Origin: Larkinella sp051857545
GTDB lineage: Bacteria; Bacteroidota; Bacteroidia; Cytophagales; Spirosomataceae
Length of the DNA: 64,000 nucleotides
Assembly: GCF_051857545.1 (NCBI RefSeq)
Contig: NZ_JBPZHB010000004.1
Span: 620,001 to 684,000, forward strand
Reading direction: 5' to 3'
A model generated the notes under the pieces. The model saw nothing but the letters and a program-made list of their open reading frames with translations. It made no database searches and was not told the DNA's origin. The position numbers were made by a program, and so were the translations under genes. Shown here one piece after another: positions 52,611 to 61,308 of this stretch; the stretch's first letter is position 1; each line of letters opens with the position of its first letter.

Positions 52611-52732
52611 TAGATGGTTAACTATGGTTAAATGGTTAAACAGTTAGTTGCGTATTTTTCAATATTTTAACAATTTCAACCTTCAAAACCATTTAACCAT
52701 AGTCAACCATTTCAACCATAGTTAATCATCTA
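52611..52732. repeat. Long inverted repeat between DUF2452 and menB
   Basis: Arms 52611-52637 and 52705-52732 pair over ~27 bp with one bulge and one G-U; the loop of 67 nt holds a further AACCATTTAACCATAGT copy. The word is TGGTTAA, seen three times in the left arm. It fills nearly the whole 150-bp gap. Confidence 0.85.
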
Positions 52733-52734
52733 AT

Positions 52735-53193
52735 TTATTCTTCAGAAAACTCGCTATCGTGGTAAACGACGTCCCAGGTGTGGTCAGCCATCATGCGAAC
52801 CGTGGCAACACACCGGCGAAACGGATAGGTTCGTCCCCACTCATTCGGTGCGATCATGGACAGCACATCGGTCCCGTCTTTTTTCTCATAAAAGTAGTAC
52901 GTATGTCCAACAATAGGTTCGAAACCCATTTGGGCACCGTAAATCCGTTCCGACACTTCCACGCGGTTGCGGATGGCTGTCGCCTGTTCTGCCAGCAACT
53001 GCATCTGCCGGTACAACTGCGACAGTTGCAAATCCGTTTGTTCGCGCATGGCCGTCACCGCCCGGCCTTTCATTTTTCCCTTGTCCTCCGGCTTGATCAA
53101 GGCGCCACCAACCGAGTGGGCATATTCGAGCAATCCGGGTTTATCCGTAACTTTATCGACTGAAATCGGATTTACAAACGCTTCGTTCGCCAT
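52735..53193 (-). CDS. DUF2452 family protein
   Basis: 152 residues. FVNPISVDKVTDKPGLLEYAHSVGG opens the domain; LYRQMQLLAEQATAIRNRVEVSERIY is a long helix; FEPIVGHTYYFYEK and APNEWG follow. This order matches DUF2452 (unknown role). It is divergent from menE and stands ahead of menB on the same strand, between the two menaquinone genes, so a link to quinone or membrane metabolism is possible but unproven. Confidence 0.75.
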   Translation of the reverse strand: MANEAFVNPISVDKVTDKPGLLEYAHSVGGALIKPEDKGKMKGRAVTAMREQTDLQLSQLYRQMQLLAEQATAIRNRVEVSERIYGAQMGFEPIVGHTYYFYEKKDGTDVLSMIAPNEWGRTYPFRRCVATVRMMADHTWDVVYHDSEFSEE

Positions 53194-53329
53194 AGTAAAG
53201 TGGGTCAGTTTTAAGTTTACGGTTCATCGTTCTGGAAAGCGTGCTCATGATCGGTAGCGATAAACCAGAAACGATAAACTTGAAAACCGATGCGGGCCTT
53301 CAGAGTTTTGTCAGGAACAAAAATCGGGG

Positions 53330-53337
53330 CAAAAGTA
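53330..53337 (-). promoter_or_regulatory. -7 promoter element of the DUF2452 gene
   Basis: On the minus strand TACTTTTG is an exact TAnnTTTG box, 137 bp ahead of the start. No -33 TTG at the expected distance. Confidence 0.4.
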
Positions 53338-53368
53338 GCTTATTTTTACGATTCATACCGTACTCTCC

Positions 53369-54421
53369 ATGCGAATAGCACCCGGTAATTTACCAATACC
53401 CCAAACGGAATACGAAGCGAAGGCCATCTCGTTTTGCCGGCAATGGCTTTCCGGCCAGTCGGTGTTCACACTTCATACCTCCGGTTCGACCGGAACGCCG
53501 AAACCGATCACCCTGAGTCGACGCCAAATGAAAGCCAGTGCGCTCCTGACGGGCCACACGTTTGGTCTGGTACCGGGCGATCACGCGCTGGCTTGCCTGA
53601 ATGTGGATTACATCGCCGGGGTCATGATGCTAGTTCGGGGGCTCGAACTGGGGTTGGTGATGACCGTTGTCGAACCGTCCTCCAATCCGTTGCTAGGCCT
53701 CAATCCCGAAACCGAACCGGTTAATTTTGCGGCTTTCGTGCCTTTGCAGATGCACGCGATGCTCGACCATCCGGGGCATTCGTTGCCCATTCTGAATCGC
53801 ATGAAGGCAATTCTGGTGGGGGGAGCCGCCTTGGATCGAACGTTGGAAGACCGGTTGCAAACCGTCTCGGCTCCGGTTTTTAGTACCTATGGGATGACCG
53901 AAACCGTCTCCCACGTTGCCATCCGGCGCATCAACGGGCCGGATCGAACAGATGTATTTCAGGCACTGAATGGCGTTGAAATTGGGGTCGATTCGCGCAA
54001 TTGCCTGTTTATCAAAGCCGCAGCTTCTGACTTTGAGACGATTCAAACCAACGATGTGGTCGAACTAATTGATTCTTTTCATTTTCGCCTTTTAGGCCGT
54101 GCTGACTCGATTATCAACAGCGGGGGGGTGAAAATTCAGCCGGAGCGGGTGGAGGAGGTGATTGCGGCACTGCTGGCAAAGGAAGGCATGGCCGCCCGGT
54201 TTTTTGTCGCAGGTCTGCCGGACGAGCGATTGGGGCAGCAGGTGGTGTTGTTTCTGGAAGGAAAAGAATGGCCGGAAAGCCGTCATGCGGTTATTAAAGA
54301 AGCCGTACTGATTTCCATCGGACCATATGCCGTTCCCCGGAAAACCGTGCAGGTGCCGGTTTTTCCTGAAACACCCACCGGGAAGATCGACCGAAAATCG
54401 ATTGTTTCGGCGTACCAGTAG
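53369..54421 (+). CDS. menE: o-Succinylbenzoate-CoA ligase, short form
   Basis: 350 residues of an AMP-forming ligase. TLHTSGSTGTPKPITLSR is the ATP loop, FSTYGMTETVSHVA the A5 motif, LLGRADSIINSGGVKIQPERVEE the hinge, and ETPTGKIDRKSI carries the catalytic Lys near the end. It is shorter than usual AMP ligases (~500) because the N-terminal part is reduced, as in MenE of this phylum. It activates o-succinylbenzoate, the step before MenB. Possible alternatives are other acyl-CoA ligases, but proximity to menB favours MenE. Confidence 0.88.
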   Translation: MRIAPGNLPIPQTEYEAKAISFCRQWLSGQSVFTLHTSGSTGTPKPITLSRRQMKASALLTGHTFGLVPGDHALACLNVDYIAGVMMLVRGLELGLVMTVVEPSSNPLLGLNPETEPVNFAAFVPLQMHAMLDHPGHSLPILNRMKAILVGGAALDRTLEDRLQTVSAPVFSTYGMTETVSHVAIRRINGPDRTDVFQALNGVEIGVDSRNCLFIKAAASDFETIQTNDVVELIDSFHFRLLGRADSIINSGGVKIQPERVEEVIAALLAKEGMAARFFVAGLPDERLGQQVVLFLEGKEWPESRHAVIKEAVLISIGPYAVPRKTVQVPVFPETPTGKIDRKSIVSAYQ

Positions 54422-54465
54422 CCGGTCGTCTTTTTTCTCCGGTCTTTAATCCCTATTCTTGCAAC

Positions 54466-55245
54466 ATGATTGAGCAGCGCTTCAAAATGATCGAAATCCG
54501 GTACCAGACCGCTCTGGTCGTTCCGCCACCCTATGCCCACTTTTTTACCCTTCTCCTTCATCCGACCAGCGACGGTCGTCTGTCGATCAACCTGACGATG
54601 ACCTATACCGACCGGGAAGAACTGGACGAGGAGGAAATTGCCGGGGAAGGCTTTACAACCAACGATGACTATCAATGGGCGGGACATCTGCCGGCAATTT
54701 GGGAGCAAACCGTTAGCGATCTGGCCCGAAAAACCCAGCTCAAATCGTTTAATGAAGAAAAACTAAGTGACAATCAGGATTATTTTTTAGTGACGATTGA
54801 AACATACGCGAAGGGCAACCAGTCCGGAACGCCTTCTCAGCGTTCCGAGTGGCAGTTTTTGAGTCAGGAGCTGATTCAGGCAGTGTATGAAGTTTCGGGA
54901 AAAGAAAAACCGTTTGAAGCAACTTACCTGGAAATCGAGTCAGGCAACCGGACGGAAGCACACCTGACCGCATCGTTTGCCGGTCGGGAAGTGCGTTTGG
55001 AAACCCGGCGCGCGAACCAGACCCAATCCAAAACCCTGCCGTGGAAAGAATTGAAGGCTCTGATGGAAGTTTTCTTTGCCGTGGATTACAACAGCGAAGA
55101 AGCCTTGCTTGATGCACCGCGAAAACCCGGCCGGTATCTAAATCTGGGAACCTCGGAATGGTACGAAACCGGAACAGCCATCGTCGGTGATGAGGGGGCG
55201 GTTAGCAAACTTCGCAAGGTTCTGGTTCGGTTGAGTCAACCGTAA
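54466..55245 (+). CDS. Hypothetical protein (259 aa)
   Basis: Start ATG 54466 (MIEQRFKMIEIRYQTALVV) or the in-frame ATG at 54487. Beta-rich, acidic, soluble; LTMTYTDREELDEEEIAGEG and YQWAGHLPAIWEQTV are the most distinctive stretches. The C-terminal half alternates strands (AHLTASFAGREVRLETR) with a helix (WKELKALMEVFFAVDY). No signal peptide. No family recognised. It lies 44 bp after menE and may be co-transcribed. Confidence 0.75.
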   Translation: MIEQRFKMIEIRYQTALVVPPPYAHFFTLLLHPTSDGRLSINLTMTYTDREELDEEEIAGEGFTTNDDYQWAGHLPAIWEQTVSDLARKTQLKSFNEEKLSDNQDYFLVTIETYAKGNQSGTPSQRSEWQFLSQELIQAVYEVSGKEKPFEATYLEIESGNRTEAHLTASFAGREVRLETRRANQTQSKTLPWKELKALMEVFFAVDYNSEEALLDAPRKPGRYLNLGTSEWYETGTAIVGDEGAVSKLRKVLVRLSQP

Positions 55246-55254
55246 TCGGCTGGT

Positions 55255-56958
55255 TTATAGCGTTACGGTTTGTTGCGTCATGATCAGTTCCGATTTTCCG
55301 CCGGCTGCTTTCAGCAAACACCCCAAGCGGTAATTCCCCGGTTGCGTGGCCTTTAAAGGCACCGTGGTCGAAAAGCCATTGCTGAAATAAACCCCCTCGG
55401 TGAGCAACCGACGCCAGCCTGCCATTTTGGGCAGCGTTCCGGTGATATAGGTTCGCTGGGCGGCTTCATCGTGCAGCACCACAAACAATTCATCGCGCAA
55501 CTGCCGACGGCGAAGCGGAAACTCGGCGGTTTCAATCAGCAATTGTGGAGGGCCGTTTCCTTCGTGGAGGTAGTGCTTAGTCTGGAAAATAAGTGGTTTG
55601 AAACGATTCTGCCGGATGGTAGCTTTCAGCCGTTCGTCAAAATCCGCGAATCGTTCAGGCACCTGCCAATAGCCCTGCTGATAGGCCGGAACCAGAAACT
55701 CAATGCTGCTTTCGATGGAGCTAAAGTTGCATAATTCCGTTTGGTTTTTTCGCCAGTTATACGTGTCGGCAACGTAGCGGGTATATTTGTTAACGACTTC
55801 AGGCGTGTAGAGAAAGTAGGAACTTAAATAAAAAAGTGTCGCAAAAACGACAAAGAATACATAAGTTCCCCGGCGCAGTTTAGGATACGTGATGAGGAGA
55901 AATAAATAAAAGAAAACAGAGCTGAAAGCCGCATAAATTTTAAAGCGGTTTTCCAGAACGATTTCGGAGGAAGCCCGATAAATCGTAATCAATCCCGTCG
56001 TTAAAAATATAAAACAAAAAAACGCATATATCGTGTGGATAACCGCTGGTTGGGTCGTGTTTTTTCGAAGACTTTGATAAACCGCCACTAGCATCGAAGG
56101 AATGACTACAATGCAGATCAAGGTTCCCCAGATGATTGGAGCACCAATGGATAAAGAAGGCCAGGCCGACAGGGTTGCGCCAATTTTTGCTACAAAAGCC
56201 GCTGGAATAAGCGGCCAGTCAATGCTGCTTTTGACTCCGCTGCCGGGCGTGTAGCCCGCCAGATAACCGGCTAAAGCGATCATCATGGCCAGCATCCAGG
56301 GCAACAAAACAACATAATGCCGGTTAATCAACAGAATAAAAAAACCGGTTGCGAACACCAGGATGCCATTTCCGTGCGTGTAAGTAGCCAGAAGGGAAAG
56401 AAAGACAGCCATCGCGACCCGAACCGGTGCCGGTTCCTGAAGCAGGAGCAGGCAGGCGCAAAGGAGCAGAAGCAGGGTGATGTGCTGTAATCCGGTCAAG
56501 GCCCATAGGGTAACTTCATGGTATTGGGGCTGAAAAATAAACAACGGAATCGGAAGAAAATACGCCAGAGGAAGTTTTAACTGCCGAAATAATCCATAGA
56601 TATAACCCGCCACAAAAATTAAGTTGATCGCAGCAATAAAAATGTAACTTCTAAAATTTAAATGGCCGTTAATCAGATAATCGATGTAGGAAACGAACCG
56701 GGGTACGAAGATACGGTGATCGTTATCCGCCCGAAAAAAAGTAGAAATTGTTTCTGGCCAGCTTAACCCTTTTCTAATTTCAGTAATTAACTGAAGGAAA
56801 GTGTTGTCATCCTGAAAAGGGAAGTTGACGGAATAAATGGCGACGTAATAGACAAAAAAAACAATAGCACCGACGCTTACAAAACCCGATATCCAATTTA
56901 AAATATGGATAAAAGCAGGGGTTTTCGTCGTTGACTGATTGATTAACAGGGTGTTCAC
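55255..56958 (-). CDS. Polytopic membrane protein, GT-C glycosyltransferase-like
   Basis: 567 residues with about 11 membrane segments in the first ~400 residues and a soluble C-terminal domain (~420-567). The first loop has SVNFPFQDDNTFLQLITEI, an acidic pair in the position of the catalytic loop of GT-C transferases, and a later FFRADNDHRIFVPRFVSYID. Such enzymes move sugars from lipid carriers outside the membrane. The identification is by topology and motif only. Converges on the 259-residue gene with a 9-bp gap. Confidence 0.65.
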   Translation of the reverse strand: MNTLLINQSTTKTPAFIHILNWISGFVSVGAIVFFVYYVAIYSVNFPFQDDNTFLQLITEIRKGLSWPETISTFFRADNDHRIFVPRFVSYIDYLINGHLNFRSYIFIAAINLIFVAGYIYGLFRQLKLPLAYFLPIPLFIFQPQYHEVTLWALTGLQHITLLLLLCACLLLLQEPAPVRVAMAVFLSLLATYTHGNGILVFATGFFILLINRHYVVLLPWMLAMMIALAGYLAGYTPGSGVKSSIDWPLIPAAFVAKIGATLSAWPSLSIGAPIIWGTLICIVVIPSMLVAVYQSLRKNTTQPAVIHTIYAFFCFIFLTTGLITIYRASSEIVLENRFKIYAAFSSVFFYLFLLITYPKLRRGTYVFFVVFATLFYLSSYFLYTPEVVNKYTRYVADTYNWRKNQTELCNFSSIESSIEFLVPAYQQGYWQVPERFADFDERLKATIRQNRFKPLIFQTKHYLHEGNGPPQLLIETAEFPLRRRQLRDELFVVLHDEAAQRTYITGTLPKMAGWRRLLTEGVYFSNGFSTTVPLKATQPGNYRLGCLLKAAGGKSELIMTQQTVTL

Positions 56959-57028
56959 ACTAGTAAGTCGGTAACGTTGTCAATATACTTTATAAGCGCA
57001 CTGTATATTTGGTTGATGCCTGCCTGCA

Positions 57029-58129
57029 TTATTTTTTCTGAATGCGATCCAACTCATATTGCAGGTCTTCAACCAGGGTTCGAATGCCATCCAGAGACGG
57101 GCTTGCTTCGGGCATTTGCTGACTGATAAAGGCCGAAACCTCCCACACTTCGATCACTTCACGAATGGAAACTTCCCGGCTGTTGATTGAGGGTTGATCG
57201 GAAGCCAACAGCAGTGTACCTTTCAGTTTGACCTGATTGAAAACCCGGCGGCACAGGATGCCCTGGTTCTGGATCAGCAGGACATGCAGCTTGTTGTCGG
57301 CAATATCATACCAGTTCCGGATGTATTTGCCAATGAGCACCGCGCCCGGAAAGGCAAACTCTTCCCCCGCTTCAAAAGCCCGATAAGTGTCGGGAGGGAG
57401 CAAAGGTAATTGTAAAATCGCCAACCGATTCAGAAAATCGGGCTGCTGATACCGCTGCATATAATCGCTGAACTGCCGCTTGCGAACATAAGCAATTGTA
57501 CTGGTTGAATACGTTTCGGCCGAACTGCGGTGTTCGGGGGGCGAACTGGTTACCGCTCGCGTAGTATCGTAACTATTATTGAAAGACAAAGGTTGTGGCG
57601 AAGGTGGATTACCAGACAAAGAATAAGGCGAGAATCCTTCGCGACGCGAAACCGGCCGGGGAACAATCCGTTGCGATACCAGCTTAATTTGCGGCTGGGC
57701 TGGCGGGTAATGATCGACCGGTTTCTGAAAGTTTACCGGGGGCTTGGAGGCTGGTTGCTGGTAGTATTTTTCAAGAACGGACGACAGCGCCTGGGGAGCA
57801 GACGCGGTATTTTCAGTTTCGACAATCTCTTTTGGCAGGGGCGAAGCCGGAAAACCGGTGGAGGGCTGGGCACCGGACGACGGTCGGTCGAGCGGCAACG
57901 CCAGATCGGGGGTTTCACGGATTTTCCGCAAGTCACTTTTTAGCAGATTGTCGACTGTGGTGCTGAAAGCGCGGGCAATCGACATCAGATTGTCCAGATT
58001 CGGGTTGGCCCGGGCTTCTTCATAAGCCCCCAACAGCGATCGTTTGATGCCAATCCGCCGGGCAAACTGTTCCTGAGTTAACCCATTGAGCCGGCGAAGG
58101 TATTTAATGTTGTTGCTGACAATACTCAT
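57029..58129 (-). CDS. XRE-family regulator with degenerate S24-like C-terminal domain
   Basis: 366 residues from ATG 58129 (MSIVSNNIKYLRRLNGL); a TTG six codons upstream is rejected. N-terminal helix-turn-helix (~3-62: LTQEQFARRIGIKRSLLGAYEE). A long Pro/Ser-rich linker (~75-225). C-terminal domain (~240-345: LLPPDTYRAFEAGEEFAFPGAVLIGKYI and LCRRVFNQVKLKGTLLL) resembles the S24/LexA-type peptidase domain, but the expected Ser after the second Gly region is not obvious, so it may be a sensor only. Divergent from the aldehyde dehydrogenase gene, which it may control. Confidence 0.8.
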   Translation of the reverse strand: MSIVSNNIKYLRRLNGLTQEQFARRIGIKRSLLGAYEEARANPNLDNLMSIARAFSTTVDNLLKSDLRKIRETPDLALPLDRPSSGAQPSTGFPASPLPKEIVETENTASAPQALSSVLEKYYQQPASKPPVNFQKPVDHYPPAQPQIKLVSQRIVPRPVSRREGFSPYSLSGNPPSPQPLSFNNSYDTTRAVTSSPPEHRSSAETYSTSTIAYVRKRQFSDYMQRYQQPDFLNRLAILQLPLLPPDTYRAFEAGEEFAFPGAVLIGKYIRNWYDIADNKLHVLLIQNQGILCRRVFNQVKLKGTLLLASDQPSINSREVSIREVIEVWEVSAFISQQMPEASPSLDGIRTLVEDLQYELDRIQKK

Positions 58130-58202
58130 CGGGCAGTGTTTTGACAAAAATATTAGTATTTCTGTATTATTACCTGTTTTTTCATGAAAACGTAATCATG
58201 CA

Positions 58203-59633
58203 ATGATTTTGCCGCCATTTAATCGCGAAAATAAGACACAGCTCCGGGATTTGTTCGATGCCCAACGCCGACAGACGGTTTTTCTGAAAGAATCATCGGC
58301 CGGGGAACGGGTGGTTAAATTGAAGAAGATACGAGCATATCTCCTGGCCAACCGGACAGTTTTAGCAAAGGCACTTTATGCCGATTTCCGGAAACCAGCG
58401 ACCGAAACCGATTTGACCGAGGTATATGGTACGATCAACGAACTGAATGTGGCCATCCGTCATCTGAAAAGTTGGATGAAACCCCAGCCGGTTCCTACTC
58501 CGCTGGGTATGCTGGGAACGACCAGCTTTATACAATATGAACCCAAGGGTGTTACTCTTATCATTTCACCGTGGAATTACCCCATTTATCTGACCCTAAA
58601 ACCACTCATTTCGGCCATTGCTGCCGGAAATACGGCGGTTATTAAACCGTCGGAGCATTCTCCCGGTGCTTCAGCCTTCCTTCGAACGCTGGTGGAGGAG
58701 CTATTTCCGCCGGAAGAGGTGGCGGTTTTGGAGGGCGACGCTACGTTGGCTCAATACTTATTGGAATTACCATTCGACCATATTTTCTTTACGGGCAGTA
58801 CGGAAGTGGGGAAAACGGTGATGACGGCAGCGGCCCGGAACCTGACATCCGTTACCCTGGAACTGGGTGGAAAGTCGCCCGGCATTATCGACGAAACCGC
58901 TGATGTCCGGACCGCAGCCCGGCAGATTGCCTGGGGAAAATGGATCAACAACGGACAGACCTGCGTAGCTCCGGATTTCATTCTGATTCAGCGGTCGGAG
59001 AAAGACCGGTTTATCCGGGAGATTCGTGAAGCAATTCGGGTCATGTACGATGCGGAGGGGAAGGGGGTTCAGGCTTCCGAAAGTTATGCCCGGATCATCA
59101 ATGACCGGCATTTTCAGCGGCTCAAATCCTTGTTGGACGATGCCCTACAGAAAGGGGCCACCGTGTCGATCGGTGGGCAAACGGATGCCGGTGACTGGTT
59201 GATGGAGCCTACGCTGCTCGAAAATGTGACGGTAAAAATGACCGTGATGCAGGAAGAAATTTTTGGCCCTCTTTTGCCCGTTATTCCGTATGATACCCGC
59301 GAAGAAGTGGTTCGTTTTCTGGGCGGTCTGCCCAAACCGCTCGTTTTGTATATTTTTAGCGGGAAAGAATCGAACCGCCAGTTCTGGCTGAACCGGACGA
59401 CGGCCGGGAATACGGTTATCAATGACACGATCATTCACTTTGCCCACGCTGAATTGCCGGTGGGGGGAGTCAATCAAAGTGGAATTGGAAAATCGAACGG
59501 TTTTTATGGTTTTCAGGAATTTTCCAATTCCCGCGGGGTGGTGAAGCGTCAATTTGGAAACTTAAAGTTACTATATCCGCCTTATTCAGACAGAGTTAAA
59601 AGACTGGTCAAAATAATTTTAAAATACTTTTAA
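58203..59633 (+). CDS. Aldehyde dehydrogenase (class 3-like)
   Basis: 476 residues, full length for the short ALDH class. VTLIISPWNYPIYLTLKPL, FFTGSTEVGKTVM (NAD site), ELGGKSPGIID (catalytic Glu), NNGQTCVAPDFIL (catalytic Cys) and EEIFGPLLPV are all present. The C-terminal KRLVKIILKYF is basic and amphipathic and may touch the membrane, as in fatty aldehyde dehydrogenases. Oxidises aldehydes to acids with NAD(P). Divergent from the XRE regulator. Confidence 0.92.
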   Translation: MILPPFNRENKTQLRDLFDAQRRQTVFLKESSAGERVVKLKKIRAYLLANRTVLAKALYADFRKPATETDLTEVYGTINELNVAIRHLKSWMKPQPVPTPLGMLGTTSFIQYEPKGVTLIISPWNYPIYLTLKPLISAIAAGNTAVIKPSEHSPGASAFLRTLVEELFPPEEVAVLEGDATLAQYLLELPFDHIFFTGSTEVGKTVMTAAARNLTSVTLELGGKSPGIIDETADVRTAARQIAWGKWINNGQTCVAPDFILIQRSEKDRFIREIREAIRVMYDAEGKGVQASESYARIINDRHFQRLKSLLDDALQKGATVSIGGQTDAGDWLMEPTLLENVTVKMTVMQEEIFGPLLPVIPYDTREEVVRFLGGLPKPLVLYIFSGKESNRQFWLNRTTAGNTVINDTIIHFAHAELPVGGVNQSGIGKSNGFYGFQEFSNSRGVVKRQFGNLKLLYPPYSDRVKRLVKIILKYF

Positions 59634-59706
59634 ACGAATCGAATTCATATTGGGTCAATTGATAAGATTGCTATATTAGTATCAGGTTTTACTCAACAGC
59701 TTCTGT

Positions 59707-60708
59707 ATGATTAATACGTCTCCTTCCTCTGCCGACTTGAAAGAAACCGTTCCCGGTACCACGCGGGACCAAAACCAAAAGTCGGGAGGTCGATCGGGCA
59801 TTCCGATCATTTTCGTTCATCAGCACTACAGTTTTTACCTGGAATATACCTTGCGGCAAGCTGCTCATTCCAATCCCGACAGCCCGATTCACCTTCTGGG
59901 TGATGCCGACAATAACCGGTTCCCGTTTTTGATTCACCACAATGTCAGTGATTTGTTAAATTCGGAAACGGACTGGTTTAAAAGTGTATATCAGCACCAG
60001 TCTCCCAATCATTACGACTACGAACTGTTCTGTTTTGTGCGCTGGTATCTGGTGAAAGAACTGATGCGACGCGAAGGCTATCAACAGGTTTTTGTGGCCG
60101 ATTCGGATGTGATGATTTATTCGGACATTACCCACTATGTTAGCCAGGCCGGCTTGACGAAATACCAGGCTGCTTACAATGTCGGCGTTGACTATCAATG
60201 GGTTCGGTCAGCATCGGGCCATTCTTCGTACTGGACCTGGGAGGGAATCAGCCAGTTTTGCGATCTGATGAGTAACCTGTATACCCTGCCCCGGTTTGTT
60301 ACATTCATGGATCAGATCCGGGCGGAGAAGATCATAAAAAACGACCGGGCCGGCATTTCGGACATGACGGCGTTGTACGTTTTTTTCGAGGAAGAGAATT
60401 CGCGCATCCGTAATCTGTCGGCTTGTCTGAATGGGTCGGCTTTCGATCACAACATTTCAATGGCCACCAATTACGATCTGGATGAATACGAATTTGGTCT
60501 GGGGCGCAAGAAAATCGTGATCAAAAATGGACACCCTGTTGCCTACAACCTGTTGTTGAAAAAAGAAATTATTCTCCATACGCTACACTTTCAGGGCAAT
60601 AGCAAAAACATTATCCACCGGTATTATACGGGGGGAGGATTGCTGGGAAACAAAGCCTTAAGAGAGATTCGTTTTCGGGCTTCCGTGCTCTATCACATGG
60701 TGCGATAA
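59707..60708 (+). CDS. Glycosyltransferase-like protein (GT-A type)
   Basis: 333 residues. No signal peptide; a hydrophilic N-terminal ~30 residues precede IPIIFVHQHYSFYLEYTL. QQVFVADSDVMIYSDI contains the DxD-type metal site (Asp-Ser-Asp) of nucleotide-sugar transferases. PVAYNLLLKKEIILHTLHFQG is the C-terminal region with conserved His. Donor, acceptor and pathway unknown. It lies 73 bp after the ALDH gene on the same strand and converges on the CheY-like gene. Confidence 0.75.
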   Translation: MINTSPSSADLKETVPGTTRDQNQKSGGRSGIPIIFVHQHYSFYLEYTLRQAAHSNPDSPIHLLGDADNNRFPFLIHHNVSDLLNSETDWFKSVYQHQSPNHYDYELFCFVRWYLVKELMRREGYQQVFVADSDVMIYSDITHYVSQAGLTKYQAAYNVGVDYQWVRSASGHSSYWTWEGISQFCDLMSNLYTLPRFVTFMDQIRAEKIIKNDRAGISDMTALYVFFEEENSRIRNLSACLNGSAFDHNISMATNYDLDEYEFGLGRKKIVIKNGHPVAYNLLLKKEIILHTLHFQGNSKNIIHRYYTGGGLLGNKALREIRFRASVLYHMVR

Positions 60709-60721
60709 GGCTGGGAATGTA

Positions 60722-61162
60722 TCAATATTCATTGTAGGGCAGATTGACGGTGTCCCGCCAATACGTCGTAACGTCGCTGATCATCTGAATCAATTCCGTA
60801 AACTGGATGGGTTTGACAAGGTAGGAATTGGCACCCAACCGGTAGGCTTTTTCCACCTCCTGCCGCGATGAAGTCAGAATCAATACCGGAATATTCTTTA
60901 GCTGGTGGTCGGACCGAATGGCCTGAAGGGTCTCCAATCCATTCCGGAGTGGCATATTGATGTCCATAATGACCAGCGACGGAAGCGGGTTGACGGCCTC
61001 CGGGCCAATACAATTCATTAGGTAGTCGATAACCTGATCCCCATCTTCAACAAACCGTCCGCAGTCGAACAACCCATTTTGCATAAACGCTTCATCCAGC
61101 AATAGCCGATCTTCTTCATCGTCTTCGGCAACTAATATGGTAAAAGGTCGGTTGGGCAACAT
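60722..61162 (-). CDS. Single-domain response regulator (CheY/Rcp1-like)
   Basis: 146 residues, one receiver domain. Acidic pocket LVAEDDEED, phosphoacceptor Asp in LVIMDINMPL (~Asp67), ILTSS, and Lys in YLVKPIQF. The N-terminal spacing (DDEEDRLLLDEAF) and length fit Rcp1-type regulators often paired with phytochromes or hybrid kinases. No output domain; partner not in this window. Confidence 0.9.
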   Translation of the reverse strand: MLPNRPFTILVAEDDEEDRLLLDEAFMQNGLFDCGRFVEDGDQVIDYLMNCIGPEAVNPLPSLVIMDINMPLRNGLETLQAIRSDHQLKNIPVLILTSSRQEVEKAYRLGANSYLVKPIQFTELIQMISDVTTYWRDTVNLPYNEY

Positions 61163-61308
61163 AAAGAAATGAATAGGTGCCGGACAATGGCCCTAAATGA
61201 GAGATTGAAGGTAGCAGTTTTCCGGTTTATTGCCAACTTGTAAATCATATTTCGCCCCAGTTCGATTGTTTAGCGCTTTTGTGTACCTTACCGGTCCAAT
61301 TTTTTTTG

